Shown here: piece by piece, positions 19,553 through 29,465 of the stretch
How positions within the stretch are numbered: position 1 is the stretch's first letter
Layout: each line of letters begins with the position of its first letter
NCBI GenBank assembly: GCA_963704535.1
Contig: OY969916.1
Span: 10,168,001-10,232,000 of the forward strand
Reading direction: 5' to 3'
DNA length: 64,000 nt
Origin: G963704535 sp963704535
GTDB lineage: Bacteria; Chloroflexota; Chloroflexia; Chloroflexales; Roseiflexaceae
Notes under the pieces: generated by a model
The model's database searches: none
What the model was told of the DNA's origin: nothing
The model's input: only the letters and a program-made list of their open reading frames with translations
Translations under genes and position numbers: made by a program

Positions 19553-20470
19553 ATGAAGCTAGGCTTTCTGACGGCGGCGCTGCCGCAACTAACGCTGGAG
19601 CAGTGCGCGGGCTGGGCGGTCGAGAATGGTCTCAATGCGATCGAGATCGCCTGCTGGCCGGCCGGCGCGGGCGCGACGCGGCGCTATTCGGGCGTGTGCC
19701 ACATCGACGCCGACACCCTCGGCGACGAGCGGGCGCGCGAGATCCGGCAAATGCTGACCAGCCATGGCCTGACCGTCTCCTCGCTGGCCTACTATCCCAA
19801 TAACCTGCACCCCGATCCGGAGCACCGCCGGCAGGTCAACGCCCACCTACGCAAGGTGATCGATGCGGCGCACAAACTGGAGGTCGGCGTCGTGGGCACC
19901 TTCGTGGGGCGCGATCCGGCCAAAAGCCTCCCCGAGAACATGCGCGCGTTCCGCGAAGTCTGGCCTGGCCTGGTGCGCTACGCCGCCGAGCGGGGCGTCA
20001 GGATCGCGATCGAGAACTGCCCGATGATCTTCAGCTACGACGAGTGGCCGGGCGGGACCAACCTGGCCTACGCGCCGAAGATCTGGCGCGAGATGTTCGA
20101 GATCATCCCCGACGAACACTTTGGCCTCAACCTCGACCCTTCGCACCTGATCTGGCAGATGATCGACTATGAGCGCGCGGTCTACGACTTCGGCAGCCGC
20201 ATCTTCCACGTCCACGCCAAGGACATGGAGATCAACCGCGAGGGGCTGTACCAGAACGGCGTGCTGTCGCTGGGGATGGGCTGGCAGATCCCACGCCTCC
20301 CCGGCCTGGGCGAGATCCGCTGGGACCGCTTCATCAGCGCGCTCTACGCTGTCGGCTACGACTTTGTGGTCAGCATTGAGCACGAAGATCGGGCCTTCGA
20401 GGGCAGCGAGGAGCTGGTCAAGCGCGGCTTCCTGATCGCCCGCAATGCGCTGCGACCATACATCGCGTAG
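19553..20470 (+). CDS. sugar phosphate isomerase/epimerase (xylose isomerase-like TIM barrel)
   Basis: 305 aa. AGAGGTG precedes ATG 19553. The AP-endonuclease-2/xylose-isomerase barrel is recognised by AIEIACWP at the first metal-proximal strand, RIAIENCPM (Glu ligand), LNLDPSHLIWQ (Asp/His ligands), FHVHAKDME (His-x-His) and VVSIEHEDRAFEG (Glu ligand). A complete divalent-metal site is therefore present. Family members interconvert ketoses, tagaturonate or inosose-type compounds. Co-transcribed with the SDR upstream. Confidence 0.88.
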   Translation: MKLGFLTAALPQLTLEQCAGWAVENGLNAIEIACWPAGAGATRRYSGVCHIDADTLGDERAREIRQMLTSHGLTVSSLAYYPNNLHPDPEHRRQVNAHLRKVIDAAHKLEVGVVGTFVGRDPAKSLPENMRAFREVWPGLVRYAAERGVRIAIENCPMIFSYDEWPGGTNLAYAPKIWREMFEIIPDEHFGLNLDPSHLIWQMIDYERAVYDFGSRIFHVHAKDMEINREGLYQNGVLSLGMGWQIPRLPGLGEIRWDRFISALYAVGYDFVVSIEHEDRAFEGSEELVKRGFLIARNALRPYIA

Positions 20471-20495
20471 AGCGTCGGTAGAGCATTCCGAATCC

Positions 20496-20524
20496 ATCCG
20501 CGAATAACGCTAATCGACGCGAAT
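20496..20524. repeat. GCGAAT-type repeat
   Basis: Copy of the left half of the element at 67-133 (ATCCGCGAATAACGCTAATC followed by GACGCGAAT). Confidence 0.7.
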
Positions 20525-20541
20525 GCGGTACTCTTTCTTCC

Positions 20542-20589
20542 TTATTATCGGCGATTTTCGCCCGACCGGGCGAAAATCGCCGATAATAA
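20542..20589. repeat. 48-nt perfect palindrome (R2), copy 1
   Basis: Two 23-bp perfectly complementary arms with a two-base AC centre; inner arm GATTTTCGCCCG. Flanked by GGTAC on the left and GTACC on the right, extending the stem. A following block (CCCGAACTTCCTGAGGAATC, then GGGGCTTGACGAAGGGC) recurs after copy 3 at 44165. Confidence 0.9.
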
Positions 20590-20717
20590 ACAGGTGAAGT
20601 ACCTTACTCCCGAACTTCCTGAGGAATCCCGACGCAGGGAGGGGCTTGACGAAGGGCAGGCAAGAGCGGCCTTGGGAGCGCCACCGTGTAATTCCTGTCA
20701 TATGAGTGGAGTCGACA

Positions 20718-21740
20718 ATGAAAGTGCTCTTTATCGGCGGGACCGGCCTGATCAGCAGCGCCTGCACCCGCCTGGCTGTCGAGCAGGGCGTGGAGCTGTT
20801 CCTGCTCAATCGCGGCAATCGCCCGGAGTTTCCGGCTGGCGCGACTAGCCTGGTCGCCGACATCCACGACCAAGAGGCTACCGCGCGTGCGCTGGCCGGT
20901 CGCCAGTTCGATGCCGTCGTGAACTGGATCGCGTATACGCCCCAGGACATCGAGCGCGACCTGGCGCTCTTCAGCGACAACACCGGCCAGTACATCTTCA
21001 TCAGCTCTGCCAGCGCGTATCAGAACCCGGCCAGCGATTACCTGATCACCGAGAGCACCCCGCTGGCGAACCCGTACTGGGCCTACTCGCGCAACAAGAT
21101 CGCCTGTGAAGAGCGGCTAATGCGCGCCTACCGCGAGGACGGCTTTCCCTGCACGATCGTGCGCCCATCGCTGACCTACGGGGATACCCAGGTGCCACTG
21201 GCCGTCAATAGCTGGCAATTGCCCTACACGGCGGTCGCGCGCATGCGGCAGGGCAAGCCGGTGATTGTCCCCGGCGACGGCACATCGCTCTGGACCATCA
21301 CCCACAACAGCGATTTCGCCAGGGGCTTGGTCGGGCTGCTGGGCCACCAGCGGTCGAGCGGCCATGCCTTCCACATCACGTCGGACGAGGCGCTGACCTG
21401 GGACCAGCTCTACGCGGCGGTGGCCGCCGCCGCCGGCGTCGAAGCCAATATCGTCCATATCGCGTCCGACTTTATCGCGGCGTGCCTGCCGGATATGACC
21501 GGCAGCCTGATTGGCGATAAGGCGGTCAGCGCCGTGTTCGACAATAGCAAGATCAAGCGCTTTGTCCCCGGCTTCTGCGCGACAACGCCGTTCGCGCGCG
21601 GGATCAGGCAGACGCTGGCCTGGTTCGACGCCGACCCGGCCCGGCAGCAGATCGACGTCGCGGCGGATGAGCAATGGGATCGCTTGATCGGCGCCTATGA
21701 GCAGGGGCTTCAGAACGCAGTGCGCGCCTTTGGTCGATAA
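20718..21740 (+). CDS. NAD-dependent epimerase/dehydratase (extended SDR)
   Basis: 340 aa from ATG 20718 (TGGAG seven bases before). The variant nucleotide motif FIGGTGLIS replaces GxxGxxG, as in several UDP-sugar and chloroplast-RNA-binding-like subfamilies. FISSASAYQ gives the Ser, and YSRNK the catalytic Tyr/Lys pair. The C-terminal half contains the substrate pocket. Likely acts on a nucleotide-linked or free sugar derivative. It is separated from the SDR/isomerase pair by an R2 hairpin, so may be transcribed separately. Confidence 0.85.
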   Translation: MKVLFIGGTGLISSACTRLAVEQGVELFLLNRGNRPEFPAGATSLVADIHDQEATARALAGRQFDAVVNWIAYTPQDIERDLALFSDNTGQYIFISSASAYQNPASDYLITESTPLANPYWAYSRNKIACEERLMRAYREDGFPCTIVRPSLTYGDTQVPLAVNSWQLPYTAVARMRQGKPVIVPGDGTSLWTITHNSDFARGLVGLLGHQRSSGHAFHITSDEALTWDQLYAAVAAAAGVEANIVHIASDFIAACLPDMTGSLIGDKAVSAVFDNSKIKRFVPGFCATTPFARGIRQTLAWFDADPARQQIDVAADEQWDRLIGAYEQGLQNAVRAFGR

Positions 21741-21774
21741 GGGACTCGAACAATACAAAGCACCCCAGCTCCAT

Positions 21775-21828
21775 GAAACGTGAAACGTGATTGGGACGTT
21801 GCTCACGTTTCACGCTTCACGTTTCGGG
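21775..21828. repeat. GTGAAACGT-type inverted repeat
   Basis: GAAACGTGAAACGTGA facing CTCACGTTTCACGCTTCACG. The same words occur at 14557-14580, 36196-36272 and 47767-47816. A stem-loop downstream of the epimerase. The rest of 21741-21989 shows no gene. Confidence 0.75.
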
Positions 21829-21989
21829 TAAGGCATGTTTCAGTCGTACTCGCCTCTTTTTCCAAAACTGTAAAGCCCTCAAGCATCCCGGTTCTTTCCT
21901 TGCCCAAATTAGTGGCCCCGCTACGTTCAATGTATCAAAGGCCAGCTACAGATTCTCCCCAGCCGCCACTCAATAGGATTTACATAACT

Positions 21990-24336
21990 ATGATGCAAAC
22001 GTTGATTCTGCGCGTTCGTGCTCCTGAAGGGAAGCAAGGCCCATACTCGCTCGTGTTGTACGAAACCCGAACATGGGCCGGACGACCAGTTGAACGAGGT
22101 GGCCAAGGAAGATGCTCTGCCGCTGCCTGAGATCGCGGTAGCGGCGCCACCGCCGTACACTGCGACCGAAATACAGGAGCGCTTCAACAGAACGCTTGAG
22201 CCTGATCCGGCATTGACCGCTATCGGCAAGCAGCTCTACGAAATTCTCGCTCAGGGTGGCGTGAAAGACCGCCTTGAGGCGCTGAACGATAGTCGGCTGA
22301 TCCTCGATCTCCCCGACGATTTGCACCACCTACCGTGGGAGTTAATCACGCACGACCTCAACCGCTTTTTCATGAATATCAAGGCGCCGGTATGCCGCGG
22401 CAAGTGGGACGCGCTACGGCCCTTGGGCATGCACACCTGGCCGCTGCGCCTCCTGGTGGTGGTCGGCTCGGAAAGCAGCTCCGAGACGATCCGGCAGGGC
22501 CAGCTTACGGTGAATGCCGCTGCGGAACTGGCAAAGATCCGCGATGCGATCGCCTTTTGTGGTGCCGATGTCGATCTCGAAGAGTGCATCCGGCAGCCTA
22601 AAGCAGAGGTCATGAAGCACATTGAGCGGTTTAAGCCGCATATCCTGCACTACATCGGCCATGGCCTGATCTACAATGATCGTCCCGCGCTGGAGCTGCG
22701 TAGCGATTCGTTCGACTTCTGGAATGCGGACTCGATCTTTAACGACATTCGCAGAGTCTATGGGGACACCGCCGAGCCCGACCGGCTGCGCCTGGTGGTG
22801 CTCAACGCCTGCCGCTCGGGCAGCCCGCCGCAGGACCAGCGCGATCCCTGGTCATTGAGCGCGGCCTTCCTCATGGCCGGCGTGCCGGCGGTCGTGGGCA
22901 TGAGCAGCGATATAGCTGATCGTAGCGCGGCCTGTTTCGCCGGCAGCCTGTACCGCGATCTGGCTACCGGCGCGTCGATCGACGAGGCGATGGCAAGCGC
23001 CCGTAACATCATCAGCAGCAGCTCCGGCGACGACCTGTACCGGCGCGAGTGGGCCGCTCCCTGCCTCCAGGTGCGCTGCGATCCTGCCAGTGTCATTCAG
23101 ATCGGCGTGGGCTCCAATATCCAGATCTCGACCGACTGGCGCCGCTACGTCAGCTCGTTCCCCGGCTTGGATCGGCTCCACCACCTGGTCGATCGGCGCA
23201 GGGAGCGCTACGAGGCCTGGCAGGGGTTCGAGCCGCATCAGCGCAAGGTGCGGGTGATATTCGGCGAGGCGGGTGCCGGCAAGACCAAGTTTGCCCACAT
23301 GCTGATGGAGCGCTGCGCCCTCTGCCACCACGAGCTACGCTATGTGGATATGAAGGGCCGCGGCAATGATTTCCTCAGCCTGCTGCTGGCGATTCGCAGC
23401 GGCAGCAGCAAGCCCGCGCCCTCGCCGCTCAATCAAGCCCTGCCGGCGACCGACTTCGCAGGCTTCTACCAGGAACTCGGTAATCTCCTGAGCACCCAGA
23501 TCACTGCGAACGGCCGGCCCGTAACAGTTCACGAGGATGTTGCCTCTGCAAACAGAGCACAGGATCGGGACTTGTTAATCCAGTTACGCCAGTTTTTCGA
23601 CACACGCTTCAGTGAAGATGAGCTGCGTACGGTCTGCTTTGATCTGGGAATTGATTACGATAACCTGGCCGGCATGGGGAAGGCAGGCAAAGCAAGAGAG
23701 CTGGTTGCCTATTATGAGCGCAATAGCCGCATACCTGAACTTCTAGCAGTTGCTCGGCAATTACGCCCAGGTGTTTCTTGGCCTGATGCTGCCGATCAGC
23801 ACCAGCCCGCTGAACAGTTAAGCCGGCCCGATAACGAACAGCGGCTGGTGATGCCCAATGAGCACTACCGTAAGGGCAAGTTCGGCCAGCTCTTCAGCAC
23901 GTTTCGCGCCGGATTGCAGGCCGTGGCCAGGCCAGATCGCCCGCTTGTGCTGGTGATCGACCACCTGGAACTAGCCGATCCGGAGTTCGAAGTCGTCCAC
24001 GAGGGGTTATTCGCGCCCTTCACCGCTCCGCGCAACCCCAACGATCCGCAGGGGAGCGTCAACATTGTGCTCTTGCTGACCACCCAGCGGAGGAAGCTTC
24101 CGTACGGGCTGGAGCGGCGGCTCGATAATTACGAGCCTTTTGAGCTGAAGGACTTCCCCGGTGCCCTGTGGAGCGAGCTGGTGGACGAGTTCTTCCGGCG
24201 CACATTCGCGGGCCAACAGGTCTCCGCCAATCGGATGGAGTTTATAGAGAGCAAGAAGAAACTTCCGGTTGCGAACGAGTGGCGGCCGGCGCTCTTCGAT
24301 CTCATGTTGTCGGAAATGGAGGCATTTGGCGTATGA
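21990..24336 (+). CDS. CHAT caspase-like protease fused to STAND NTPase with internal EAD7-like domain (apparent N-terminal frameshift)
   Basis: The main frame opens at 22018 (772 aa), but its first residues look random while the overlapping frame from ATG 21990 gives a plausible start (MMQTLILRVRAPEGKQGPYS). One extra base near 22075 would join them. Numbering from 22018: a CHAT peptidase lies at about 80-370 with His215 (YIGHG) and Cys265 (LNACRSG), so the dyad is intact. The NTPase has Walker A GEAGAGKT at 416-423 and Walker B LVLVIDHLE near 640. Between them, residues 518-583 match the EAD7 pattern (RFSEDELRTVCFDLGIDYDN; KARELVAYYERNSRIPEL). EADs recruit partners in bacterial conflict systems. 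The stop overlaps the next start (ATGA). Probably a signal-activated cytoplasmic protease. Confidence 0.85.
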
Positions 24337-27300
24337 GCCAGCCGACCTTCAGCACTAACGCCGACCTCACCAAAGCGCTGATGCGATCACTACTCGACCG
24401 GCTACCGGCGGCTGAAAGCACGCTCCTGCGACGTTGCGCGACCGTGCGTACCTTCGATCGGCAGCTCTTCGATACGGTTCTTGCCCGTGACCTTGGCCCC
24501 CAGGCGCCCACGTTCGAGCAGGTCGCCCGGCATCGCTTCGTCGAGATGCTGCCGGGGCAGGCCGAGCGCTATCAGATCCAGGGCAGCTTCCGCACCGCGC
24601 TCTTTCATAGCTGGTGGCCCGAGAGCGCCCCGTCGGGCGCCATCCCCGAGGCGCTGCGCGCGTTCAGCAAGTGGCTGGTTGACTATTATGAGAAAGACCA
24701 TAACGAGCGGCTCTTTCACCTGGCGACCTACGATCCGGTCGCCGCAACGAAACTGTGCGACGACCTGTGTCGCGCCATCGAGCAGCGCTTCGACCTGCCG
24801 GCCTACCACGCCCTGATACTGCTATTGGAGGAGCGCCTAGCGCTGCTCCAACCGGCAGGCACTTCGGATGTGGTCGGCCCGCTGGAGACGCTGGAAGACT
24901 GGCTGCGCGAGGCGCGCCGGCGGCTGGATACCCGCACGCTGTGGGCGCAGGATTACTACGAGACCACCGTCTACTACGAGCGCGAGCAGACAAAAGGTCT
25001 GTTCGATGCGCTGATCGAGGGGAAGGGCTATTGGATCCTGCATCTTTTCGCCCAGGGTGGTATGGGCAAGACGATGTACATCCGCTCGGTGATTGCCGAC
25101 CACTGCCTGCCCGCCAATATCCCCTGCGCCCGCATTGACTTTGATATGAACTATAACATCGCCTACGTGGCGCATGAGCCCTGGCGCCTGCTGCTGCTGA
25201 TCGCCGATCAACTGAATCGCCAGCTCCCTGATGCGCTCTCGCCGCTGCTGCGCGAGTATGACCAACTGCTGGCCGAGGCTGCCGGTCGGCCAGCTGGCGG
25301 GCCGGTGATGACCAGCACCATGTCTCAGGAGCAACTGGACGATCTGAGCCACGATATTATTGTGCGTTTTACCACCGCGCTACAAAGCGCCGTGCGCGAG
25401 CGGCCTTTGATCCTGATCTTCGACACCCTGGAAAACTTGCGCCATCGCCAGCTCGATCTGGCCGGGGCGTTCGATATGCTCAAGACCTTGCACGAGCGCT
25501 TGCCTACGCTGCGGGTGATCCTGGCCGGTCGCTTCGACCTGGGCGAAGTCCCCATGCAGGCCGAAACGTTGCCCAACTCGGCCCGGCTGCCTGGGTTCGT
25601 CGAGCGCTTCAAAGGCCAGGAGCGCACGGTGCGGCTGCACGGCTTCACGGAGGCCGAGGCGCGCACCTACCTGGAAGGCCGGCGGAAGCTCAAGCCGGAT
25701 TCACGCATTGACGCCATGATCGCAAAGAGCCGTGAAGGCGAGCGCGACGGCACCTGTAACCCGTTCAAGCTGGCCCTTTTAGCCGACGCCGTGGAAGCCG
25801 ATCCCAGCCTCACGGCCCTTCAGATCGCCGAATATGAAGCCGCCGACCTGGCCTACCTGATCGAGCGGGTGGTCGAGCGCTTCAGCGATCAGCATATGCG
25901 CTGGCTGCTGCGCTATGGTGCCATCCCGCGCTTGCTGACGCAGGACATCGTGGAGCGGGTGATGCTCCCGCATATGCGTGGCGGGATGGACGGCACCTCG
26001 GTCGATAGTACCGGCAAGGATAACCTTCCATCCGGCAAGCAGGAGACATGGGAGCAGCGCGCCGGCCTCGGCCAGGACATCGATCCGAAGACGCTCTGGG
26101 CGACGCTGCTGGGCTACGCCAGCCGTTACTCGTGGGTTAGGCCGGCGGCGGGGGACGAGGCGCCCGGCGCCCTGGAGTTCAACGACAATGTGCGTGCGCC
26201 GATGCGGCGGCTCCTGTCGCGCCGCCAGCCTGAGACCTACATCACATTGCAACGGGATGCATCGGCCTATTTCGCCGGCCTGGCCGAGACAGACCCACCG
26301 CGCCGGGGTCAGTGGCTGGCTGCGGCGGCGGTCCACAAGTTTCGCAGCGGCGCCGCCGATGCCGAGCACTATTGGCGTGGTCTGCTCAAAGCCGCCGACG
26401 ATCGAACGGCCAAGATTCTTAGCGATGCCATCCTCTCGCCTCCCGCCGGCGAGGAAGATTTTGAGGTCGGCGAGCGCCTGCGCGCCTTGACCGGCTACGA
26501 ACTGGCTTGCCGCATCCTGGCTCAGCCCGGCCCCCCGACAAGCGAGGACATTGTCGAAGCGGAACGGTGCCTCGGCCTGGCGATCAAGCTCGAAAGCGAC
26601 GGCCTGCCGATCGTCCACTCGGCTCTGCTGTCCAGCCAGCGCGCCGGGCTTGCGATTCATAAACGCCAGTTCCACGAGGCGCGGGTGCTGAGCCTGGCGG
26701 CCCTGCGTGCGCCGGCCGATCAGCATAATGAGCTGGAGCTGCGCCTGCATCTCGCTAACGCGCTGAAAGCCGAGAACGATCGCGAGTTCATCGTGTACTA
26801 TGTGCAGGTATGGAAGGAGGCGCAGGACCTGGACATACTGCCGCTCGCTGTGCGCGCCGCCATGTCGCTGGGCGCGGCATACGCCGCCGACGAGCACTAC
26901 CAGGCCGCGGTTGACGCCTATCGATATGTGGTCGAGCGGGGTTCCGCGCTCTTCGATGTCGGCCCGGCGCTGGTGGGGTTCATACGGGCGCTCAAGGACC
27001 AGGGCCGCGAGCAGGCGGCGGCCCACGAGGGCGAGCTTGGCTGCCAGCGCCTTCATCTACTGGGCGACTCCGACGCCCAGCGTGATCTGGCGCACTACTG
27101 GGAGGATCGGGCGCGGATCGAGATCGCGCTGGCGCGCCAGCTTCCTGATGCGGCGCTGGACATTCTCACTGCCCTCGACAAGCGTCTTGGCGACAGCAGC
27201 GGGCCGGAGGCCGACCCGCGCGCCTGGCCGATCGCGCGCGCGGACTGTCACGCCCGGATCGCGCTCGCCCGCCTCGACGCGCACACCGTCTTTATCCAGC

Positions 27301-29396
27301 GCGAAGAGCTGGCGCGCAGCTACTACGGCTTGCAGAGTGCCGAGGGCATTGAGAGCTTCCTCGACTGCGCGGCGCTCTCGCTCGACCCCCTGGACGATAG
27401 CGAACAAGCGATGCGCTACCTGGGGTATGTGAGAGGAGCGACCCGCGGCGGTAGCGTGGAAGATATGCACCGCGAGCTCCTGGAGATCGTATGCCGGGCC
27501 AAGGGCAGCGATCAGCGGGTGGCTCGCACCTATGCGTCGAACCTGGCCGCCCGTTCTGATCTGCCCCCGATTCCCAGCATTCGCGCGCGCATAGCGCTTG
27601 AGTTAGTGATTCAGACTCACGTCGATTCGAGCGCGCTGTGGCTGTTGATCGCCGCCCTGGACACGGTCGCGCCTGGCTCGCTCCGGCTGGCCCTGCTTGG
27701 CGCGCTACGGCGCTGTCCCACGCTGTCCCATGCATTGCCCAGGGGACTTGTGGGCCGGCTGCTGGCGCTGCTGCCGAAGGCCGACCAGGATCAGGACCCG
27801 GCGCTGTACGCCCTGCGCCTGGCCGAGGTGTATCGCGTCGTCGGCCGGCACGAGCGCGCGCGCCAACTGCTTGAGCGTGTCGACGCGTTGAGCCTCAGTC
27901 CGCTGCGCCTGACCATCCGGCGCGAGCGCTACCTTGCCGGCGATCGGCTTGGGTGGCGGCAGGGTGAACTGGCCCCCGACCTGGCCGAGCGCGGCGAGCA
28001 AAGCTGGGGGAAGAACCCCACGCTCTGCGGGGCCATGGCGCTTGAGCATGCCGCGCGCGTGCTGGACAACCTGCGCGATGTCGCGCAAGCCAGGAAACTC
28101 TTGGGCGAGGCCAGCCTCCTGCTTGGCGGCCTGAACTCGCGCTGGGGCCGGCGTATCGCCGCCGTAGAGGCGCGTGTCGCCGCTGCCGGAACGCATCCGC
28201 TCTGGAGTAGGCGCGGGAGCGATCATTCGAACGAGGACCCTCCCACGCACCCCACAACCGACGAGGTGCTCGGTTCGCCGCGGCATATCCAGAGCGGCCA
28301 GGATGCAGCCCCGACTCCCTCGATTGAGCTGACGATCACGTTCGCCGATGCCGGGACATGGGAGGTGTGGTTGGACGACGGGGGCCACACCCGCTACCAG
28401 GTGCGCTCACCCTTATCGCAGGAATCCAATGCTCCTGTCAGTCTTAAGAAAGCAGTCACCAGCTTTGCACAGAGCTATGTCGATAGTCCACTCTCGATCA
28501 GCCAGGCATTGAGCAGCGAGTTGCTCGGCCCTTTGAGTGAACGCCTGCACGATTTCGAGACGTACGACATGCGCCTAGTGCTGGGCGAGCGCGACCTGGC
28601 CTGGCTGCCGTGGGAGCTGCTGCTGTTGGATGCGAACGACCGACCGCTCGTATTGCAGGATTGTCGTTACTTGTACCGTCGGCCGGCATCGGCGCTCTGG
28701 ACGTTCCTGCCGCCGAGCCCGGGGAACAACAATGTGCTGCTGGTAGGAACGCGAGAAGACGGGCGCTCCACAGAATACCGCGATTCGCTCAGGACGGCTG
28801 GTTCCGAATTTGCCTCGATCTACCGGGAACATGGATTCACTGTCACCGAACTCACCTGGCCGAATCGTGAGGAGCTGGCGACCGAGGTGCGGCGCCTCCA
28901 GCCGCAGGTCATTCAGATCGTCGCCAATGTGGTCGAACAGCGCGACCAGCTCTTTTTGAGCATCAACGAGGGCCCAGTGGCGAAAGGGCCTGGCGGCCCT
29001 TTGTCTCCGCGCGAGCTTGGCTCCGCGCTGCTGCAAGCCGAGTCGCCGCCACTAGTGATTCTCTACATCGTCGCGCAAGCATACCCGCACGAGTTGGTGC
29101 GCCAGCTTTGTCTACGCAATGCGCTCGCCGCCGACCTGGCAGCCTTCGAGCGCCTCCCGGCGATCCTCTGCACTGGCCTGGCCAGCGGGCGCACCGCCCA
29201 TCGGCTCAGTGCGGGGCTGGTCAAAGCGCTTGCCGAAGGCAAGCCGATCGGCCAGGTCGCACGCGCTATTTGGATGGCCGGGGTTCAGACATTTCCATAC
29301 GAGATAAGCCAGGAGCCGCATGCCGATAGCTCGTTGCCGCTGCTCGGCACCGCACTTTACACCCACGATCCGGGGCAGGTGTTTGTGGTTCGCTAA
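24333..29396 (+). CDS. giant STAND NTPase/TPR protein with catalytically dead CHAT-like C-terminus
   Basis: 1687 aa from ATG 24333, coupled by ATGA overlap to the CHAT-STAND gene. Residues about 15-110 resemble a winged-helix module that usually follows a STAND ATPase, as if continuing the upstream protein. A second P-loop, AQGGMGKT (Lys246), and Walker B LILIFDTLE near 357 define another NTPase. A long alpha-helical repeat region (about 620-1300) follows. Residues about 1330-1687 have the CHAT fold order (ERDLAWLPWELLLLD near its middle), but the GHG His site reads VIQIVANVVE and the Cys site VILYIVAQAY, so neither dyad residue remains. Likely sensor/scaffold partner of the active CHAT protein. 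Confidence 0.8.
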   Translation: MSQPTFSTNADLTKALMRSLLDRLPAAESTLLRRCATVRTFDRQLFDTVLARDLGPQAPTFEQVARHRFVEMLPGQAERYQIQGSFRTALFHSWWPESAPSGAIPEALRAFSKWLVDYYEKDHNERLFHLATYDPVAATKLCDDLCRAIEQRFDLPAYHALILLLEERLALLQPAGTSDVVGPLETLEDWLREARRRLDTRTLWAQDYYETTVYYEREQTKGLFDALIEGKGYWILHLFAQGGMGKTMYIRSVIADHCLPANIPCARIDFDMNYNIAYVAHEPWRLLLLIADQLNRQLPDALSPLLREYDQLLAEAAGRPAGGPVMTSTMSQEQLDDLSHDIIVRFTTALQSAVRERPLILIFDTLENLRHRQLDLAGAFDMLKTLHERLPTLRVILAGRFDLGEVPMQAETLPNSARLPGFVERFKGQERTVRLHGFTEAEARTYLEGRRKLKPDSRIDAMIAKSREGERDGTCNPFKLALLADAVEADPSLTALQIAEYEAADLAYLIERVVERFSDQHMRWLLRYGAIPRLLTQDIVERVMLPHMRGGMDGTSVDSTGKDNLPSGKQETWEQRAGLGQDIDPKTLWATLLGYASRYSWVRPAAGDEAPGALEFNDNVRAPMRRLLSRRQPETYITLQRDASAYFAGLAETDPPRRGQWLAAAAVHKFRSGAADAEHYWRGLLKAADDRTAKILSDAILSPPAGEEDFEVGERLRALTGYELACRILAQPGPPTSEDIVEAERCLGLAIKLESDGLPIVHSALLSSQRAGLAIHKRQFHEARVLSLAALRAPADQHNELELRLHLANALKAENDREFIVYYVQVWKEAQDLDILPLAVRAAMSLGAAYAADEHYQAAVDAYRYVVERGSALFDVGPALVGFIRALKDQGREQAAAHEGELGCQRLHLLGDSDAQRDLAHYWEDRARIEIALARQLPDAALDILTALDKRLGDSSGPEADPRAWPIARADCHARIALARLDAHTVFIQREELARSYYGLQSAEGIESFLDCAALSLDPLDDSEQAMRYLGYVRGATRGGSVEDMHRELLEIVCRAKGSDQRVARTYASNLAARSDLPPIPSIRARIALELVIQTHVDSSALWLLIAALDTVAPGSLRLALLGALRRCPTLSHALPRGLVGRLLALLPKADQDQDPALYALRLAEVYRVVGRHERARQLLERVDALSLSPLRLTIRRERYLAGDRLGWRQGELAPDLAERGEQSWGKNPTLCGAMALEHAARVLDNLRDVAQARKLLGEASLLLGGLNSRWGRRIAAVEARVAAAGTHPLWSRRGSDHSNEDPPTHPTTDEVLGSPRHIQSGQDAAPTPSIELTITFADAGTWEVWLDDGGHTRYQVRSPLSQESNAPVSLKKAVTSFAQSYVDSPLSISQALSSELLGPLSERLHDFETYDMRLVLGERDLAWLPWELLLLDANDRPLVLQDCRYLYRRPASALWTFLPPSPGNNNVLLVGTREDGRSTEYRDSLRTAGSEFASIYREHGFTVTELTWPNREELATEVRRLQPQVIQIVANVVEQRDQLFLSINEGPVAKGPGGPLSPRELGSALLQAESPPLVILYIVAQAYPHELVRQLCLRNALAADLAAFERLPAILCTGLASGRTAHRLSAGLVKALAEGKPIGQVARAIWMAGVQTFPYEISQEPHADSSLPLLGTALYTHDPGQVFVVR

Positions 29397-29465
29397 AGCA
29401 CTCGAAAATACAAAGCTCCCACCTCCAATCTCCGAACAAGCGCATACGACTGAAAGGAAGCGATC

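Noticed and set aside
21780..22130. Separate 116-codon gene upstream of the CHAT protein
   Set aside because: Only its last part from ATG 21990 looks coding, and it joins the CHAT frame by one base; the rest is repeat.
25779..27056. 425-codon open frame on the minus strand
   Set aside because: Shadow of the giant STAND/TPR gene in GC-rich sequence; the plus-strand frame carries all recognisable motifs.
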